This document shows, piece after piece, positions 26,837-35,532 of a DNA stretch of 64,000 nucleotides (within the stretch, counting starts at the first letter, position 1; every line of letters starts with the position of its first letter). The position numbers and the translations under genes are program-made. The stretch is from Hyphomicrobiaceae bacterium. GTDB taxonomy: Bacteria; Pseudomonadota; Alphaproteobacteria; Rhizobiales; Hyphomicrobiaceae. The DNA lies in contig JALHMB010000003.1 in the NCBI GenBank assembly GCA_022844275.1, forward strand, positions 372,001 to 436,000. The letters run 5' to 3'. The notes under the pieces are model-generated. The model made no database searches, was not told where the DNA came from, and saw only the letters and a list, made by a program, of their open reading frames with translations.

Positions 26837-27585
26837 AGCCCGGCCGACATGCCGCCGTCGACGGCGAGCTCGGCGCCGGTGACGAATGAGCTGTCGTCGC
26901 TCGCGAAGAAGAGCGCGGCGCGCGCGATCTCTTCCGTCGAACCGAAGCGCCTCAGCGGCGTCTGGTCGATCAGCGCCTTCGCAATCATGGGATTGCGGAG
27001 AACGCGGTTCGTGAGATTGGTCTCGACGAAGCCGGGCGCCAGCGCATTCACGCGGATGTTGAAGGGCGCATACTCGACGGCGAGCGCGCGCGTGAGAGCG
27101 GAAACCGCACCTTTGGTTGCCGAGTAGGCCGCAAGCTGGCGCAGACCGCGATGTGCCATGATCGAGGCCAGATTGACGAGCGAGCCACGTCCCGAGGCCT
27201 TCAATAGCTCGAAGCCGTCACGAGCGATGCGCACAACGCCGTCGAGGTTCACTTCACGGATCTTCACCCAGTCGGCATCGGAGAGATGGCGAAAATCCTC
27301 GCGCACGTTAAGGCCGGCATTGTTGATGATGACATCGAGCTTGCCGTGTGCACTTTCAATCACCCGGAAAAGTGCCGTGACATCCTGACCGCGCGACACA
27401 TCGCAAACCTGTGCCATCGCTTTGCCGCCGGATGTGCTGATCTCGCCGACGACCTTCTCAGCCGAAACACCATCGACGTCGCTCACATAGACGTGCGCAC
27501 CTTCGGCCGCAAAAACATGCGCGATCCCGCGCCCGATGCCATTGCCTGCGCCCGTGACCAGCGCGATGCGCCCCTGAAGCCTCAT
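26833..27585 (-). CDS. Short-chain dehydrogenase/reductase
   Basis: A 250-residue classical SDR. The NAD(P)-binding motif is TGAGNGIGRGIA, followed by the NNAG motif, the catalytic Ser in NLASIMAHRG and YSATK, and a PGFVETNLT segment; the acidic SDVD after the second strand favours NAD(H). The start at 27585 is followed by the usual MRLQGRIALVTG; the longer open frame upstream lies in repeat DNA. Its 5-prime leader contains the two palindromic elements described at 27620-27780. Substrate unknown. Confidence 0.88.
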   Translation of the reverse strand: MRLQGRIALVTGAGNGIGRGIAHVFAAEGAHVYVSDVDGVSAEKVVGEISTSGGKAMAQVCDVSRGQDVTALFRVIESAHGKLDVIINNAGLNVREDFRHLSDADWVKIREVNLDGVVRIARDGFELLKASGRGSLVNLASIMAHRGLRQLAAYSATKGAVSALTRALAVEYAPFNIRVNALAPGFVETNLTNRVLRNPMIAKALIDQTPLRRFGSTEEIARAALFFASDDSSFVTGAELAVDGGMSAGL

Positions 27586-27619
27586 AGTGCCGCCCTTACC
27601 GATCGAACCGGCCCGCACG

Positions 27620-27694
27620 CTAAAGCGTCGGACCTCAAATGCGACCCACGCCCGGGTTGATCGAAGTCGCATTGAAGGCCCAAAGACGCTTTAG
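27620..27694. repeat. CTAAAGC/GCTTTAG palindromic element 1
   Basis: A 75-base imperfect palindrome. Outer arms CTAAAGCGTC (27620-27629) and GACGCTTTAG (27685-27694) pair perfectly, as do the inner arms AATGCGAC (27638-27645) and GTCGCATT (27666-27673). It lies in the leader of the SDR gene, upstream of its start, and directly precedes a second element with the same ends. Confidence 0.75.
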
Positions 27695-27706
27695 AAGCAT
27701 AATGTT

Positions 27707-27780
27707 CTAAAGCAACTTTGGACCTGAGATTCACTCCACCCGGCCGCGACTTGAAGTGAATTTCAAGTCCGTTGCTTTAG
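27707..27780. repeat. CTAAAGC/GCTTTAG palindromic element 2
   Basis: A 74-base palindrome with perfect outer arms CTAAAGCAAC (27707-27716) and GTTGCTTTAG (27771-27780) and a 16-base inner arm pair (27720-27735 with 27755-27770) having two mismatches. Its right end covers the stop codon of gor. Between the two elements a further dyad, GCTTTAGAA at 27688-27696 facing TTCTAAAGC at 27705-27713, joins the end of element 1 to the start of element 2, so alternative foldings are possible. Confidence 0.75.
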
Positions 27781-29159
27781 CCCGCGGCCGCCTTGGGCGG
27801 CGTCCATTTCTCGCGCATGGTTACCAGCTCCTCCGCTGCACTGGGATGGAGCGCCATGGTCGCGTCGAAGTCCGCCTTGGTCGCGCCCATGCGCATGGCG
27901 ATCGCAGCCATCTGGACGATCTCGGCGGCGTCCGGTCCGAGCACGTGACAGCCGAGCACGCGATCAGTCTCCCGCTCGACGATGAGTTTCATCAGCATCT
28001 TCTCGTCACGGCCGGCGAGCGTCACCTTCATGGGGCGAAAGCGCGCCTTGTAGAGATCAATGCCGCCGGGACGCTTCGCCGCCTCGTGCTCGGGAAGGCC
28101 CACCGTGCCGATCTCCGGCGTCGAGAAGACGGCCGTCGGGATCCAGTCGTGGTCGACGACGCGCGACTTCTTGCCGAAAAGGCTGTCGGCGAACGCATGG
28201 CCCTCGCGGATCGCGACGGGCGTGAGATTCACGCGGTCGCAGACATCGCCGACCGCATAGATGCTCGACACGTTCGTGCGCTGATGCTTGTCGACAATGA
28301 TTTCACCGTCCTTGCCGAGTGCGACGCCAGCGCTTTCGAGGCCGAGCGCCTCTGTGTTCGGACTGCGGCCAATGGCGAACATGACCTGATCGACTTCAAG
28401 CTTGCCACCGCCGCTGCAGTGAGCCGTGATGCCGGCCGCGGTCTTCTCGAGCCGCGAGAAGACTTCACCCGTGATGATGCGAATGCCGCGCTTGGCGTAC
28501 ACTTCGGTGAGTGCGTCGCGCAGGTCCTCGTCGAAGCCACGCAGGATCTTCTCACCGCGATAAATGAGCGTCGTCTCGACACCCAGGCCGGCGAAGATGC
28601 CGGCGAACTCGACAGCGATATAACCGCCGCCAGCGATGACAATGCGCTTCGGCAACGTCTTGAGATCGAACGCTTCGTTCGAAGTAATGGCGTGCTCGAT
28701 ACCGGGCAGCTTGGGATCGAGGTTGGCGCGGCCGCCCGTCGCAACGAGGATATACTTCGCCGTGATCTCCTTGCCGCTGTCAGCGAGGCGGACGGCGTTC
28801 GGCCCCGTCACGACAGCGCGCGTCTTGTGAATGGTGACGCCCGCGCGATCGAGCCCACCGCGGTAGGCGCCCTCGAGACGGGCGATCTCCTTGTCCTTGT
28901 TTGCGATCAGCGTCGCCCAGTCGAAGGTCGTCTCGCCGACGGTCCAACCGAAGCCCGCGGCGTCCGCAAACTCGTCGGAAAAGCGGCTTGCGTACACGAG
29001 CAGCTTTTTCGGCACGCAGCCGCGGATCACGCACGTGCCACCGAAGCGGTACTCTTCCGCAATGGCCACCTTGGCGCCGTGACCGGCCGCAATGCGCGCG
29101 GCGCGCACACCGCCCGAGCCGGCGCCAATGACGAAGAGGTCGTAGTCGTAAGCCGCCAT
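27777..29159 (-). CDS. gor: Glutathione-disulfide reductase
   Basis: A 460-residue FAD/NADPH-dependent flavoenzyme that keeps glutathione reduced in the cytoplasm. It has the FAD motif VIGAGSGGVRAAR, the redox disulfide GGTCVIRGCVPKK (C43, C48), the NADPH-binding GGGYIAVEFAGIF followed by basic residues, AIGRSPNT, and the dimer-interface HPSAAEE motif carrying the catalytic histidine. Length and motifs are those of bacterial and plant-type glutathione reductase. It follows the DUF2059 gene by nine bases. Confidence 0.95.
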   Translation of the reverse strand: MAAYDYDLFVIGAGSGGVRAARIAAGHGAKVAIAEEYRFGGTCVIRGCVPKKLLVYASRFSDEFADAAGFGWTVGETTFDWATLIANKDKEIARLEGAYRGGLDRAGVTIHKTRAVVTGPNAVRLADSGKEITAKYILVATGGRANLDPKLPGIEHAITSNEAFDLKTLPKRIVIAGGGYIAVEFAGIFAGLGVETTLIYRGEKILRGFDEDLRDALTEVYAKRGIRIITGEVFSRLEKTAAGITAHCSGGGKLEVDQVMFAIGRSPNTEALGLESAGVALGKDGEIIVDKHQRTNVSSIYAVGDVCDRVNLTPVAIREGHAFADSLFGKKSRVVDHDWIPTAVFSTPEIGTVGLPEHEAAKRPGGIDLYKARFRPMKVTLAGRDEKMLMKLIVERETDRVLGCHVLGPDAAEIVQMAAIAMRMGATKADFDATMALHPSAAEELVTMREKWTPPKAAAG

Positions 29160-29168
29160 GGCTGCCTC

Positions 29169-29672
29169 TTACAGGTCGATGCCGCGCTTCTTGAGCTCAC
29201 GCCGCATCTCAGCATCGAGCTCGGCGCCGATGCGCTGGCCCCAGATCTGGCCGGCGCTCATGGATTGACGAATGATCTCGGGTTGTGCCTCCACCATGCG
29301 GCGGCCGGCACCGGACTGATAGAATTTAGTGACGTCGCGCATATCTTCAACGGAGAGCCTCTTCGCGTAGATCGTGGCAACCTGCTCGATCAGCTCACCT
29401 TTGCGTTCCGAGAAGCGCTTGACCAGCTCGCCCATCACCTCACGAATTTCGCCTGCGCGATTTGGCGCAAGCCCAACAAAGGCCTGGGTCAACTGACCTG
29501 TAAGGACGGGGATGACCTGATCGAACTGCGCCGACGCGCCCGAAGCTTCCATAAGCTCGCGCGCTGCCGCCCGGCCCTCTTCGGAAGCCGCCTCACGCTG
29601 CTGTGACAGTGCCGGCGCTGTGAGCATCACCAAGAGGGCTAGGGCAAACCTCGCACTGCGAAACATGCTCAT
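29169..29672 (-). CDS. DUF2059 exported protein
   Basis: A 167-residue secreted protein with a signal peptide (FALALLVMLTAPALSQQ) and the DUF2059 helical repeat: LMEASGASAQFDQVIPVL, then a segment with YAKRLSVEDMRDVTKFYQSGAGRRMVEAQPEI, the hallmark of the family. Function is unknown. I prefer the ATG at 29672 (GGGAAG upstream); another in-frame start lies eight codons earlier. It is co-oriented with and nine bases upstream of gor. Confidence 0.85.
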   Translation of the reverse strand: MSMFRSARFALALLVMLTAPALSQQREAASEEGRAAARELMEASGASAQFDQVIPVLTGQLTQAFVGLAPNRAGEIREVMGELVKRFSERKGELIEQVATIYAKRLSVEDMRDVTKFYQSGAGRRMVEAQPEIIRQSMSAGQIWGQRIGAELDAEMRRELKKRGIDL

Positions 29673-29728
29673 TTGCGTCTTCCCTGATGAGGACAAAGGG
29701 GCTTCAAGCCTGCTCGAAGCGACGTGGC

Positions 29729-30448
29729 TCAGCGCCCATCATCCTCGACGGGCTCGGTCTCAATGACGACAATGCCTTCAGGACCGGCAACGAACGCCAT
29801 GTCGGCAAGACCGAGGAAGAGACCATTCTCCACCACGCCCGGAATGTGTTTCAGCGCTTCGTCCAGCCGCTCGGGCTCGTCGATGCGCTTGAAGGCGCAG
29901 TCGAAGATGTAGTTGCCGCCATCGGTCACGAACGGCTGGCGATCGCGTCCCGTGCGCAGGCGGATCTCGCCGTGGCAACCGAGGTCGGCTGCGAGCAGCG
30001 CGATCATGTTCTGCGTCGCCGTGTAGCCGAAGCGCACGACCTCGACAGGAAGCGGAAAGACTCCGAGCCGCTCGACGCGCTTCGTGTGGTCCGCGATGAC
30101 GATGAGACGCTCGGAGGCCGCCGCGACAATCTTCTCGCGCAGTAGGGCGCCGCCGCCGCCTTTGATCAGTCGGAGCGCACTGTCGAACTCGTCGGCACCG
30201 TCGACCGTCATGTCGAGGAGAGGCATCTCGTCGAGCGTGGTCAACGGAATGCCGAGCGACGCTGCCTGGACGCGTGTCGCCTCGGATGTCGGCACGCAAA
30301 TGACGTCGAGGCCGCTGCGGACCCGCTCCCCCAGGAGATCGACGAAGTGCGCGGCCGTGGAGCCCGTGCCGAGCCCGAGACGCATGCCCGAGGCGACCTG
30401 CTCGATGGCGCCGCGCGCCGCCATACGCTTGTACTCGTCCAAACTCAT
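29729..30448 (-). CDS. rpiA: Ribose-5-phosphate isomerase A
   Basis: A 239-residue enzyme interconverting ribose-5-phosphate and ribulose-5-phosphate in the pentose phosphate pathway. It has [12 protein letters not shown], the phosphate-binding [27 protein letters not shown] with the catalytic base region, and a tail GIVVIETEP. Usual length for the A-type enzyme. Confidence 0.95.
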   Translation of the reverse strand: MSLDEYKRMAARGAIEQVASGMRLGLGTGSTAAHFVDLLGERVRSGLDVICVPTSEATRVQAASLGIPLTTLDEMPLLDMTVDGADEFDSALRLIKGGGGALLREKIVAAASERLIVIADHTKRVERLGVFPLPVEVVRFGYTATQNMIALLAADLGCHGEIRLRTGRDRQPFVTDGGNYIFDCAFKRIDEPERLDEALKHIPGVVENGLFLGLADMAFVAGPEGIVVIETEPVEDDGR

Positions 30449-30590
30449 TCCGCCGATCCGTCGCCGCCCCCGTCGGCTGGCTTATCGCAGGTATCCGGCG
30501 AATTGGCCAGACGCCGCAAGTCAGTATTGACCACTACCTAATGCCGGCGAGATCTCGCCAGACAAAGGGAAAAAATGCGCTCCCGCGGGT

Positions 30591-31310
30591 TCAGGTGGCA
30601 TCGCCGAGAAACCGCTCGACGAAAGCCGGCACGATTACGGAGGCTGGCCCGTGGATAGCCTCGTCGAAGAGGCTCGTACCCTGCGAGGGCTCGAGATTGA
30701 GTTCGACCGTATGCGCACCGCGATCGCGGGCCTCGGCGACGAAGCCGGCTGCCGGATAGACATTTCCGCTCGTGCCGATGGAGATGAAAAGATCGGTTCG
30801 CGCGAGCTCTTCGGCAATGCGCCCCATGTGATAGGGCATCTCGCCGAACCAGACGACGTCCGGCCGCAGGCTGCCAGCAATATTGCACGAGGGACAGGCG
30901 AGCTCGATCGTCAGATCGGGGTACTCAGGCCCCCAGGGTCGGCGCTCGCCGCAACTCGCACAGAGGGCCTTCTGGTGCTCGCCATGCATGTGGATGAGGT
31001 TCTGCGTGCCGGCCGCCTCGTGCAAGGCATCAACGTTCTGTGTGACCACCGTCACCCGTCCTGCGTGCTCGCGCTCGAGCCGCGCCAGGGCGAAGTGCGC
31101 CGCGTTCGGCTTGGCGGTGGCGCTGACGCGGCGGCGCATATTGTAGAAATCCAGCACGAGCTTCGGATTGCGGGCAAAGCCCTCCGGCGTCGCCACGTCC
31201 CGGTAATCGTACTTGGCCCAGATGCCGTCCTTGTCGCGAAACGTCGAGATGCCCGACTCGGCCGAGATGCCGGCCCCGGTCAGAATGGTGATATGCCGGA
31301 AAGTCTGCAT
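30591..31310 (-). CDS. cobB: NAD-dependent protein deacylase, sirtuin (CobB type)
   Basis: A 239-residue sirtuin that removes lysine acyl groups using NAD. It has TGAGISAESGISTFRD, TQNVDALHEAAG, the catalytic H109 in HMHGE, a zinc site CASC...CPSC and GTSGNVYPAAG. The pair Y56/R59 (FYNMRR) matches the Tyr-x-x-Arg of class III sirtuins such as E. coli CobB and human SIRT5, known to accept succinyl and malonyl lysine. I chose the ATG at 31310, where the sirtuin fold begins; an upstream ATG gives 15 unlikely residues. Confidence 0.93.
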   Translation of the reverse strand: MQTFRHITILTGAGISAESGISTFRDKDGIWAKYDYRDVATPEGFARNPKLVLDFYNMRRRVSATAKPNAAHFALARLEREHAGRVTVVTQNVDALHEAAGTQNLIHMHGEHQKALCASCGERRPWGPEYPDLTIELACPSCNIAGSLRPDVVWFGEMPYHMGRIAEELARTDLFISIGTSGNVYPAAGFVAEARDRGAHTVELNLEPSQGTSLFDEAIHGPASVIVPAFVERFLGDAT

Positions 31311-31554
31311 GCTGCCCCGCCGCCCGCAATTCATGATAGCCGCCGCCGGCATCAAGGTCGCCTGTTTGTGACAGCAGCGAGGCGACTAATACGGCAGTAC
31401 GCATTCGGAGCAAATGGGCTGACGCGCGTGTGGGGCTTTGCTATCTGAACAAACGCAGCCTATAGTCCGTACGGGGGGCGCACAGCCGATCGATGCGCTC
31501 GAGTGGCCGCCGGCAACGGCGTGGGTGCGCTTTCAGAGAGGGAGTTGCGTCAGT

Positions 31555-32082
31555 ATGTTTACGAAGAAGGCAGAACCGACTGCATTCGATGTACCACGTG
31601 GCGTGCCGCACGCAGCGCCGTCTCACCAGCCGCACCAAGGCGAGCCGCACGCACAACAGCGGCAGGCAGCGCCCTCACCTCGACCCAGCAGCGGCCCAGT
31701 GGGGCCATCCCACATCGGCGAGGACCTCACGGTCATAGGCAATCTCGTCTCGAAGGGCGAGGTTCATATCGACGGCCAGGTCCAAGGGGATCTGCACGCC
31801 GCCAACGTCATCATCGGTGAAACGGCGCGTGTTACCGGCGGCGTCGTGGCCGACGAGGTCATCGTGCGCGGTGGGGTCTCCGGCTCGATCCGCGGGCGTC
31901 GCGTTGTGCTGCAGTCGTCGAGCCGCGTCGAGGGCGATGTCTACCACCAGCAGCTCGGCATCGAGCAGGGCGCTTACTTCGAAGGCAAGTCGCGCCGCGT
32001 GGCAGACCCGCTGTCCGGCGTGAACATTCCGGAAAGCGGGGGTTCATCGGGCCCGGGCTTCCCGCTCCGCGGCGAAAGCTGA
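31555..32082 (+). CDS. Bactofilin family polymer-forming protein
   Basis: A 175-residue cytoskeletal protein. After a disordered His/Gln/Pro-rich N-terminus (to about residue 50) comes the beta-helical bactofilin domain: IGEDLTVIGNLVSKGEVHIDGQVQGDLHAANVIIGETARVTGGVVADEVIVRGGVSGSIRGRRVVLQSSSRVEGDV shows its short repeats. The start at 31555 has GAGGGAG upstream. Bactofilins form membrane-associated polymers that localise cell-wall or chromosome factors. It is divergent from the sirtuin gene; no M23 peptidase partner is present. Confidence 0.9.
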   Translation: MFTKKAEPTAFDVPRGVPHAAPSHQPHQGEPHAQQRQAAPSPRPSSGPVGPSHIGEDLTVIGNLVSKGEVHIDGQVQGDLHAANVIIGETARVTGGVVADEVIVRGGVSGSIRGRRVVLQSSSRVEGDVYHQQLGIEQGAYFEGKSRRVADPLSGVNIPESGGSSGPGFPLRGES

Positions 32083-32097
32083 GCTTCGCAGCGCCGT

Positions 32098-32808
32098 TCA
32101 AATCGAGAGATACTGTTCCTTGAGGGCTGCATCCGCGTCGAGCTCGGCGAGCGTGCCGGCAAAACGGATGCGCCCTCGATCGAGCACGAAGGCACGATCG
32201 GCAACCGCGCGCGCGAAGTGCAGGTTCTGCTCGGAGAGCAACAGGCCGACGCCGCGTGCCTTGAGCTTGGCAATGGCGCCGGCGATCACCTCGACAATGA
32301 CCGGGGCGAGCCCTTCCGACGGCTCGTCGAGCAGCAGGAAACGCGGGTTGCCCATGAGCGCACGCGCGATGGTCAGCATTTGCTGCTCGCCTCCGGACAT
32401 CTGGCCGCCTTTTCTCTCACGTATGGCAGCGAGTGGCGGAAAAAGCTCGAAGGCCGCCTCTGGTGTCCAAGACACGCTCTCGCCCTCGCGCAGTGGCAAA
32501 CGCCCGACCCTGAGATTTTCGTCGACCGTAAGATCCATGAAGATGCGGCGGTCCTCCGGCACATAGCCGATGCCGCGACGCGCGATATTGTGCGTCGGCG
32601 CGCCGATGAGATCCGTGCCATCGAAGCGGATGACGCCGCGTCGCTCGGCTTCGAGACCGATGATGCACTTCATGAGCGTGGACTTGCCCGCGCCATTGCG
32701 GCCGATGAGAACGGCGGCATCTCCGGCCTCGACCGTGAGCGAGACGCCGAAGAGGATCTGCGCACGGCCGTACCAGGCATCGAGATCACGGACTTCGAGG
32801 AGGCTCAT
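32098..32808 (-). CDS. livF: Branched-chain amino acid-type ABC transporter ATP-binding protein LivF, second system
   Basis: ATPase of 236 residues, with Walker A IGRNGAGKST, signature MSGGEQQML and Walker B FLLLDEPSEGL. It overlaps the upstream livG-like gene by four bases and is the last gene of the second Liv operon. Gene order here is binding protein, fused permease, livG, livF, different from the first system. Confidence 0.9.
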   Translation of the reverse strand: MSLLEVRDLDAWYGRAQILFGVSLTVEAGDAAVLIGRNGAGKSTLMKCIIGLEAERRGVIRFDGTDLIGAPTHNIARRGIGYVPEDRRIFMDLTVDENLRVGRLPLREGESVSWTPEAAFELFPPLAAIRERKGGQMSGGEQQMLTIARALMGNPRFLLLDEPSEGLAPVIVEVIAGAIAKLKARGVGLLLSEQNLHFARAVADRAFVLDRGRIRFAGTLAELDADAALKEQYLSI

Positions 32809-33578
32809 ATGCCGCCTCCTCCGACCGCGCTGATGGCCTCGCCACCAAGATAGATCTCGCGCACGATCGGGCTCGCGCGAACCTCTTCCGGCGTGCCCTC
32901 GGCAATGAGCCGGCCGCGGTTCATGACGACAACGCGGTCGGCATGGCCGAACACGACATCCATGTCGTGCTCCGTGAAGAGCACGGCCGTGCGGCGCTGG
33001 CGGGCGCGCTCGGCGACAAGGCGCATGAGAGCGCCGCGCTCACGTGCCGCCATGCCCGCCGTTGGCTCGTCCATCAGCAATAGGCGCGGATCATCTACAA
33101 GCGCGATGGCGAGCTCGACGCGCTTCAGATCGCCATAGGCGAGGACCGAGCAGAGCGTGTCCGCCGCGTGCGCCATGCCGACTTCCGCGAGACGGGTCTG
33201 GACCTCGTCGGCGTGCGCATTGCCAGCTGCCGCAAGGAGGCCTGCCGACTTCTGGCGCGAGAGGATCGCGACAAGCAGGTTCTCGGCGACACTCATGGAA
33301 GCAAATGTCTGCGTGATCTGGAACGTACGTGCGACGCCCGCCCGCCAGAGCGCCCGCGGCGGCCAGCCGGTTACATCCTCGCCGCCGAGGCGCACGTGAC
33401 CGTGGTCCGGCAGGAGCTGACCGTTGATCATGTTGAAGGTTGTGGTCTTGCCGGCGCCATTGGGGCCGATAAGGGCAAGGAGCTCGCCGGCATCGACCGT
33501 GAAGCTCGCACGCTCGACGGCGCGAAATCCCTTGAAGGATTTGCCGATTTCTTCGACGGCGAGCACCGGCGCGGTCAT
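32805..33578 (-). CDS. livG: Branched-chain amino acid-type ABC transporter ATP-binding protein LivG, second system
   Basis: ATPase of 257 residues: Walker A GPNGAGKTTT, the LivG-specific VARTFQITQTFASMSVAENL stretch and Walker B LLLMDEPTAGM. The signature is LAYGDLKRVELAIAL, a less usual variant of the LSYGxQ form. The start at 33578 overlaps the fused permease stop by four bases (ATGA), which settles the start. Confidence 0.9.
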   Translation of the reverse strand: MTAPVLAVEEIGKSFKGFRAVERASFTVDAGELLALIGPNGAGKTTTFNMINGQLLPDHGHVRLGGEDVTGWPPRALWRAGVARTFQITQTFASMSVAENLLVAILSRQKSAGLLAAAGNAHADEVQTRLAEVGMAHAADTLCSVLAYGDLKRVELAIALVDDPRLLLMDEPTAGMAARERGALMRLVAERARQRRTAVLFTEHDMDVVFGHADRVVVMNRGRLIAEGTPEEVRASPIVREIYLGGEAISAVGGGGI

Positions 33579-35452
33579 GGTGCACTCTCCCGGCGCTGCC
33601 GCCACTGCCTAAGCGTGCCGACAATGCCCTGCGGGAAAATGATGGTGATGAGGATGAGCGTAATGCCGAGCACGGCATGCCAGTAGGGCGTCGCGCGCAC
33701 GATCCAATCCTGGAGCGTGATGAAGACGACCGCGCCGACCACAGGTCCGACAAGCGTTTGCACACCGCCAATGAGCACCATGGCGAGAGCATCGACGGAG
33801 CGCGGAATCGAGAGCAAGTCCGGCGAGAGCGAGCCTTTCGAGAAAACGTAGAGTGCGCCGGCGAGCCCCGCGGCCGAGCCTGCAAGGATGATCGCGCGCC
33901 ATTGGACAATGCGTACGTCAATGCCGACGGCCTCGGCGCGAATGCGCGAGTCACGTCCGGCGCGGAGTAGAAATCCGAGCGGCGCGTGCACGGACCGCCA
34001 TATGAGCAGAATTGCTGCGCCGGCAAGCAGAAGCGTCGCGAAGTAATAGGCGCTTTTGGAGGAGAGCAGTTCAGGCGGCCAGATGCCAACGAGACCGTTG
34101 CTACCGCCGGTGACGCTGTCCCACTGGAAAGCAATGGCCCAGGTAATCTGGGCAAAAGCGAGCGTCAGCATGGCAAGCGAGACACCCGAGAGGCGCACAC
34201 AGAACCATCCGAAGAGGACGGCGAGCGCTGCAGCAAAGGCGACGCCTGTCGGAATCGCAACGACAAACGACGCGCCGGCTTTGAACGCGACAGCGGCAGC
34301 ATAGGCACCGGCTCCGAAATACGCGGCATGACCGAACGAGGCCATACCGCCGATGCCCATAATGAGGCCGAGGCTCGCCGCGAACAGCGCGAAAATGATG
34401 ATGTCGGTCACCAGGACCACCGTAAAGCGGTCGACGATGAGCGGCAGTGCGACGAGCGCGAGCATGAGCAGGCCCAGCGGCCACCAGCGTTTCATGTCCG
34501 GCACGGGCATCGGGAGGATGGAGGCGGCAGCCACGCGCTGTGCGGCCTGCGGCGTGCCGAAAAGTCCCCACGGGCGGATGATGAGCACGATCGCCATGAC
34601 GATGAACTCGGCGACCAGTGTCAGCTTGGAGAAGGAGAACACCGTGCCGAACAGGCGAACATCGCCAATGCCGATGCACCACGCCTTCACGACGCTGATG
34701 ATGACCGCCGCGACATACGCCCCCGGCAGACTGCCGAGCCCACCGACCACGGTCACGACGAAGACGTCAGCGATGATCGTCAGGTCCATGTTGTGATTGG
34801 CCGGCTCGCGCGGAAGGGCGAGCGCACCCGCAAGCCCCGCGAGCAGCGCGCCGAGTGCGAAGACGCCCGTGAACATAAGCGCCTGATTGATGCCGAGGGC
34901 CGCCGCCATGTCGCGGTCCTCGGTCGCGGCGCGCACACGCGTGCCCCAGTCCGTGCGCGTGAGCAGCAGCCAGACGACGAGGCCAACCAGCGGGCCTAGT
35001 ACGAGCAGCAGCAGATCGTACTGCGGAATGGGCTTGCCGAAAATCCACATTGCCCCCGCGAGGCCAGGAGCGCGCGGACCGAGGATGTCCTCTGGTCCCC
35101 ACGTGTAGAGCACCACGTCCTTGAGCACGAGAACGACGCCGAATGTCGTGATGAGCTGCAGAAGCTCGGGCGCACGATAAATGCGGCGCAGGATGGTGAT
35201 CTCGATGAGCGCGCCGACGACGCCGACGGCCAGTGCGGCAATGACGGCGCCGCCCCAAAAGCCGAGCAAGCCGCCGCCGACCAGCTCGTGAAAGCTCACA
35301 GCCATGTAGGCGCCGAGCATGAAGAATGAGCCGTGCGCAAAATTCACGACGCGCGTGACGCCGAAGATCAGCGTGAGCCCAAGCGCAACGAGAAAGAGCA
35401 GCGAGGCGCTCGCGAGCCCGTTCAGCGTCTGGATTAGGAACGAGGCGATCAT
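33575..35452 (-). CDS. Fused LivH-LivM branched-chain amino acid-type ABC transporter permease
   Basis: A 625-residue polytopic protein joining both permeases. Residues 1-290 are LivH-like (SLLFLVALGLTLIFGVTRVVNFAHGSFFMLGAY); from about residue 322 a LivM-like half follows (LGLIMGIGGMASFGHAAYFGAGAY). The junction near PVPDMKRWWPLG is short. Each half ends in its own ATPase-contact region. Separate livH and livM genes are the rule, including the first system of this window, so this is a genuine fusion or an ancestral single-chain form. Confidence 0.9.
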   Translation of the reverse strand: MIASFLIQTLNGLASASLLFLVALGLTLIFGVTRVVNFAHGSFFMLGAYMAVSFHELVGGGLLGFWGGAVIAALAVGVVGALIEITILRRIYRAPELLQLITTFGVVLVLKDVVLYTWGPEDILGPRAPGLAGAMWIFGKPIPQYDLLLLVLGPLVGLVVWLLLTRTDWGTRVRAATEDRDMAAALGINQALMFTGVFALGALLAGLAGALALPREPANHNMDLTIIADVFVVTVVGGLGSLPGAYVAAVIISVVKAWCIGIGDVRLFGTVFSFSKLTLVAEFIVMAIVLIIRPWGLFGTPQAAQRVAAASILPMPVPDMKRWWPLGLLMLALVALPLIVDRFTVVLVTDIIIFALFAASLGLIMGIGGMASFGHAAYFGAGAYAAAVAFKAGASFVVAIPTGVAFAAALAVLFGWFCVRLSGVSLAMLTLAFAQITWAIAFQWDSVTGGSNGLVGIWPPELLSSKSAYYFATLLLAGAAILLIWRSVHAPLGFLLRAGRDSRIRAEAVGIDVRIVQWRAIILAGSAAGLAGALYVFSKGSLSPDLLSIPRSVDALAMVLIGGVQTLVGPVVGAVVFITLQDWIVRATPYWHAVLGITLILITIIFPQGIVGTLRQWRQRRESAP

Positions 35453-35532
35453 GACGGCCCGGCCAGATGCGTCAACGGCCGTGACCGGGAGCGGTCACGG
35501 CACGTCGCTCAACTCAAGCCTACACGAGACGG

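Noticed and set aside
27756-29606. A 616-codon plus-strand frame opposite gor and the DUF2059 gene
   Set aside because: gor is unambiguous on the other strand; the frame has no motifs and is rich in Ala/Arg/Asp as antisense shadows here are.
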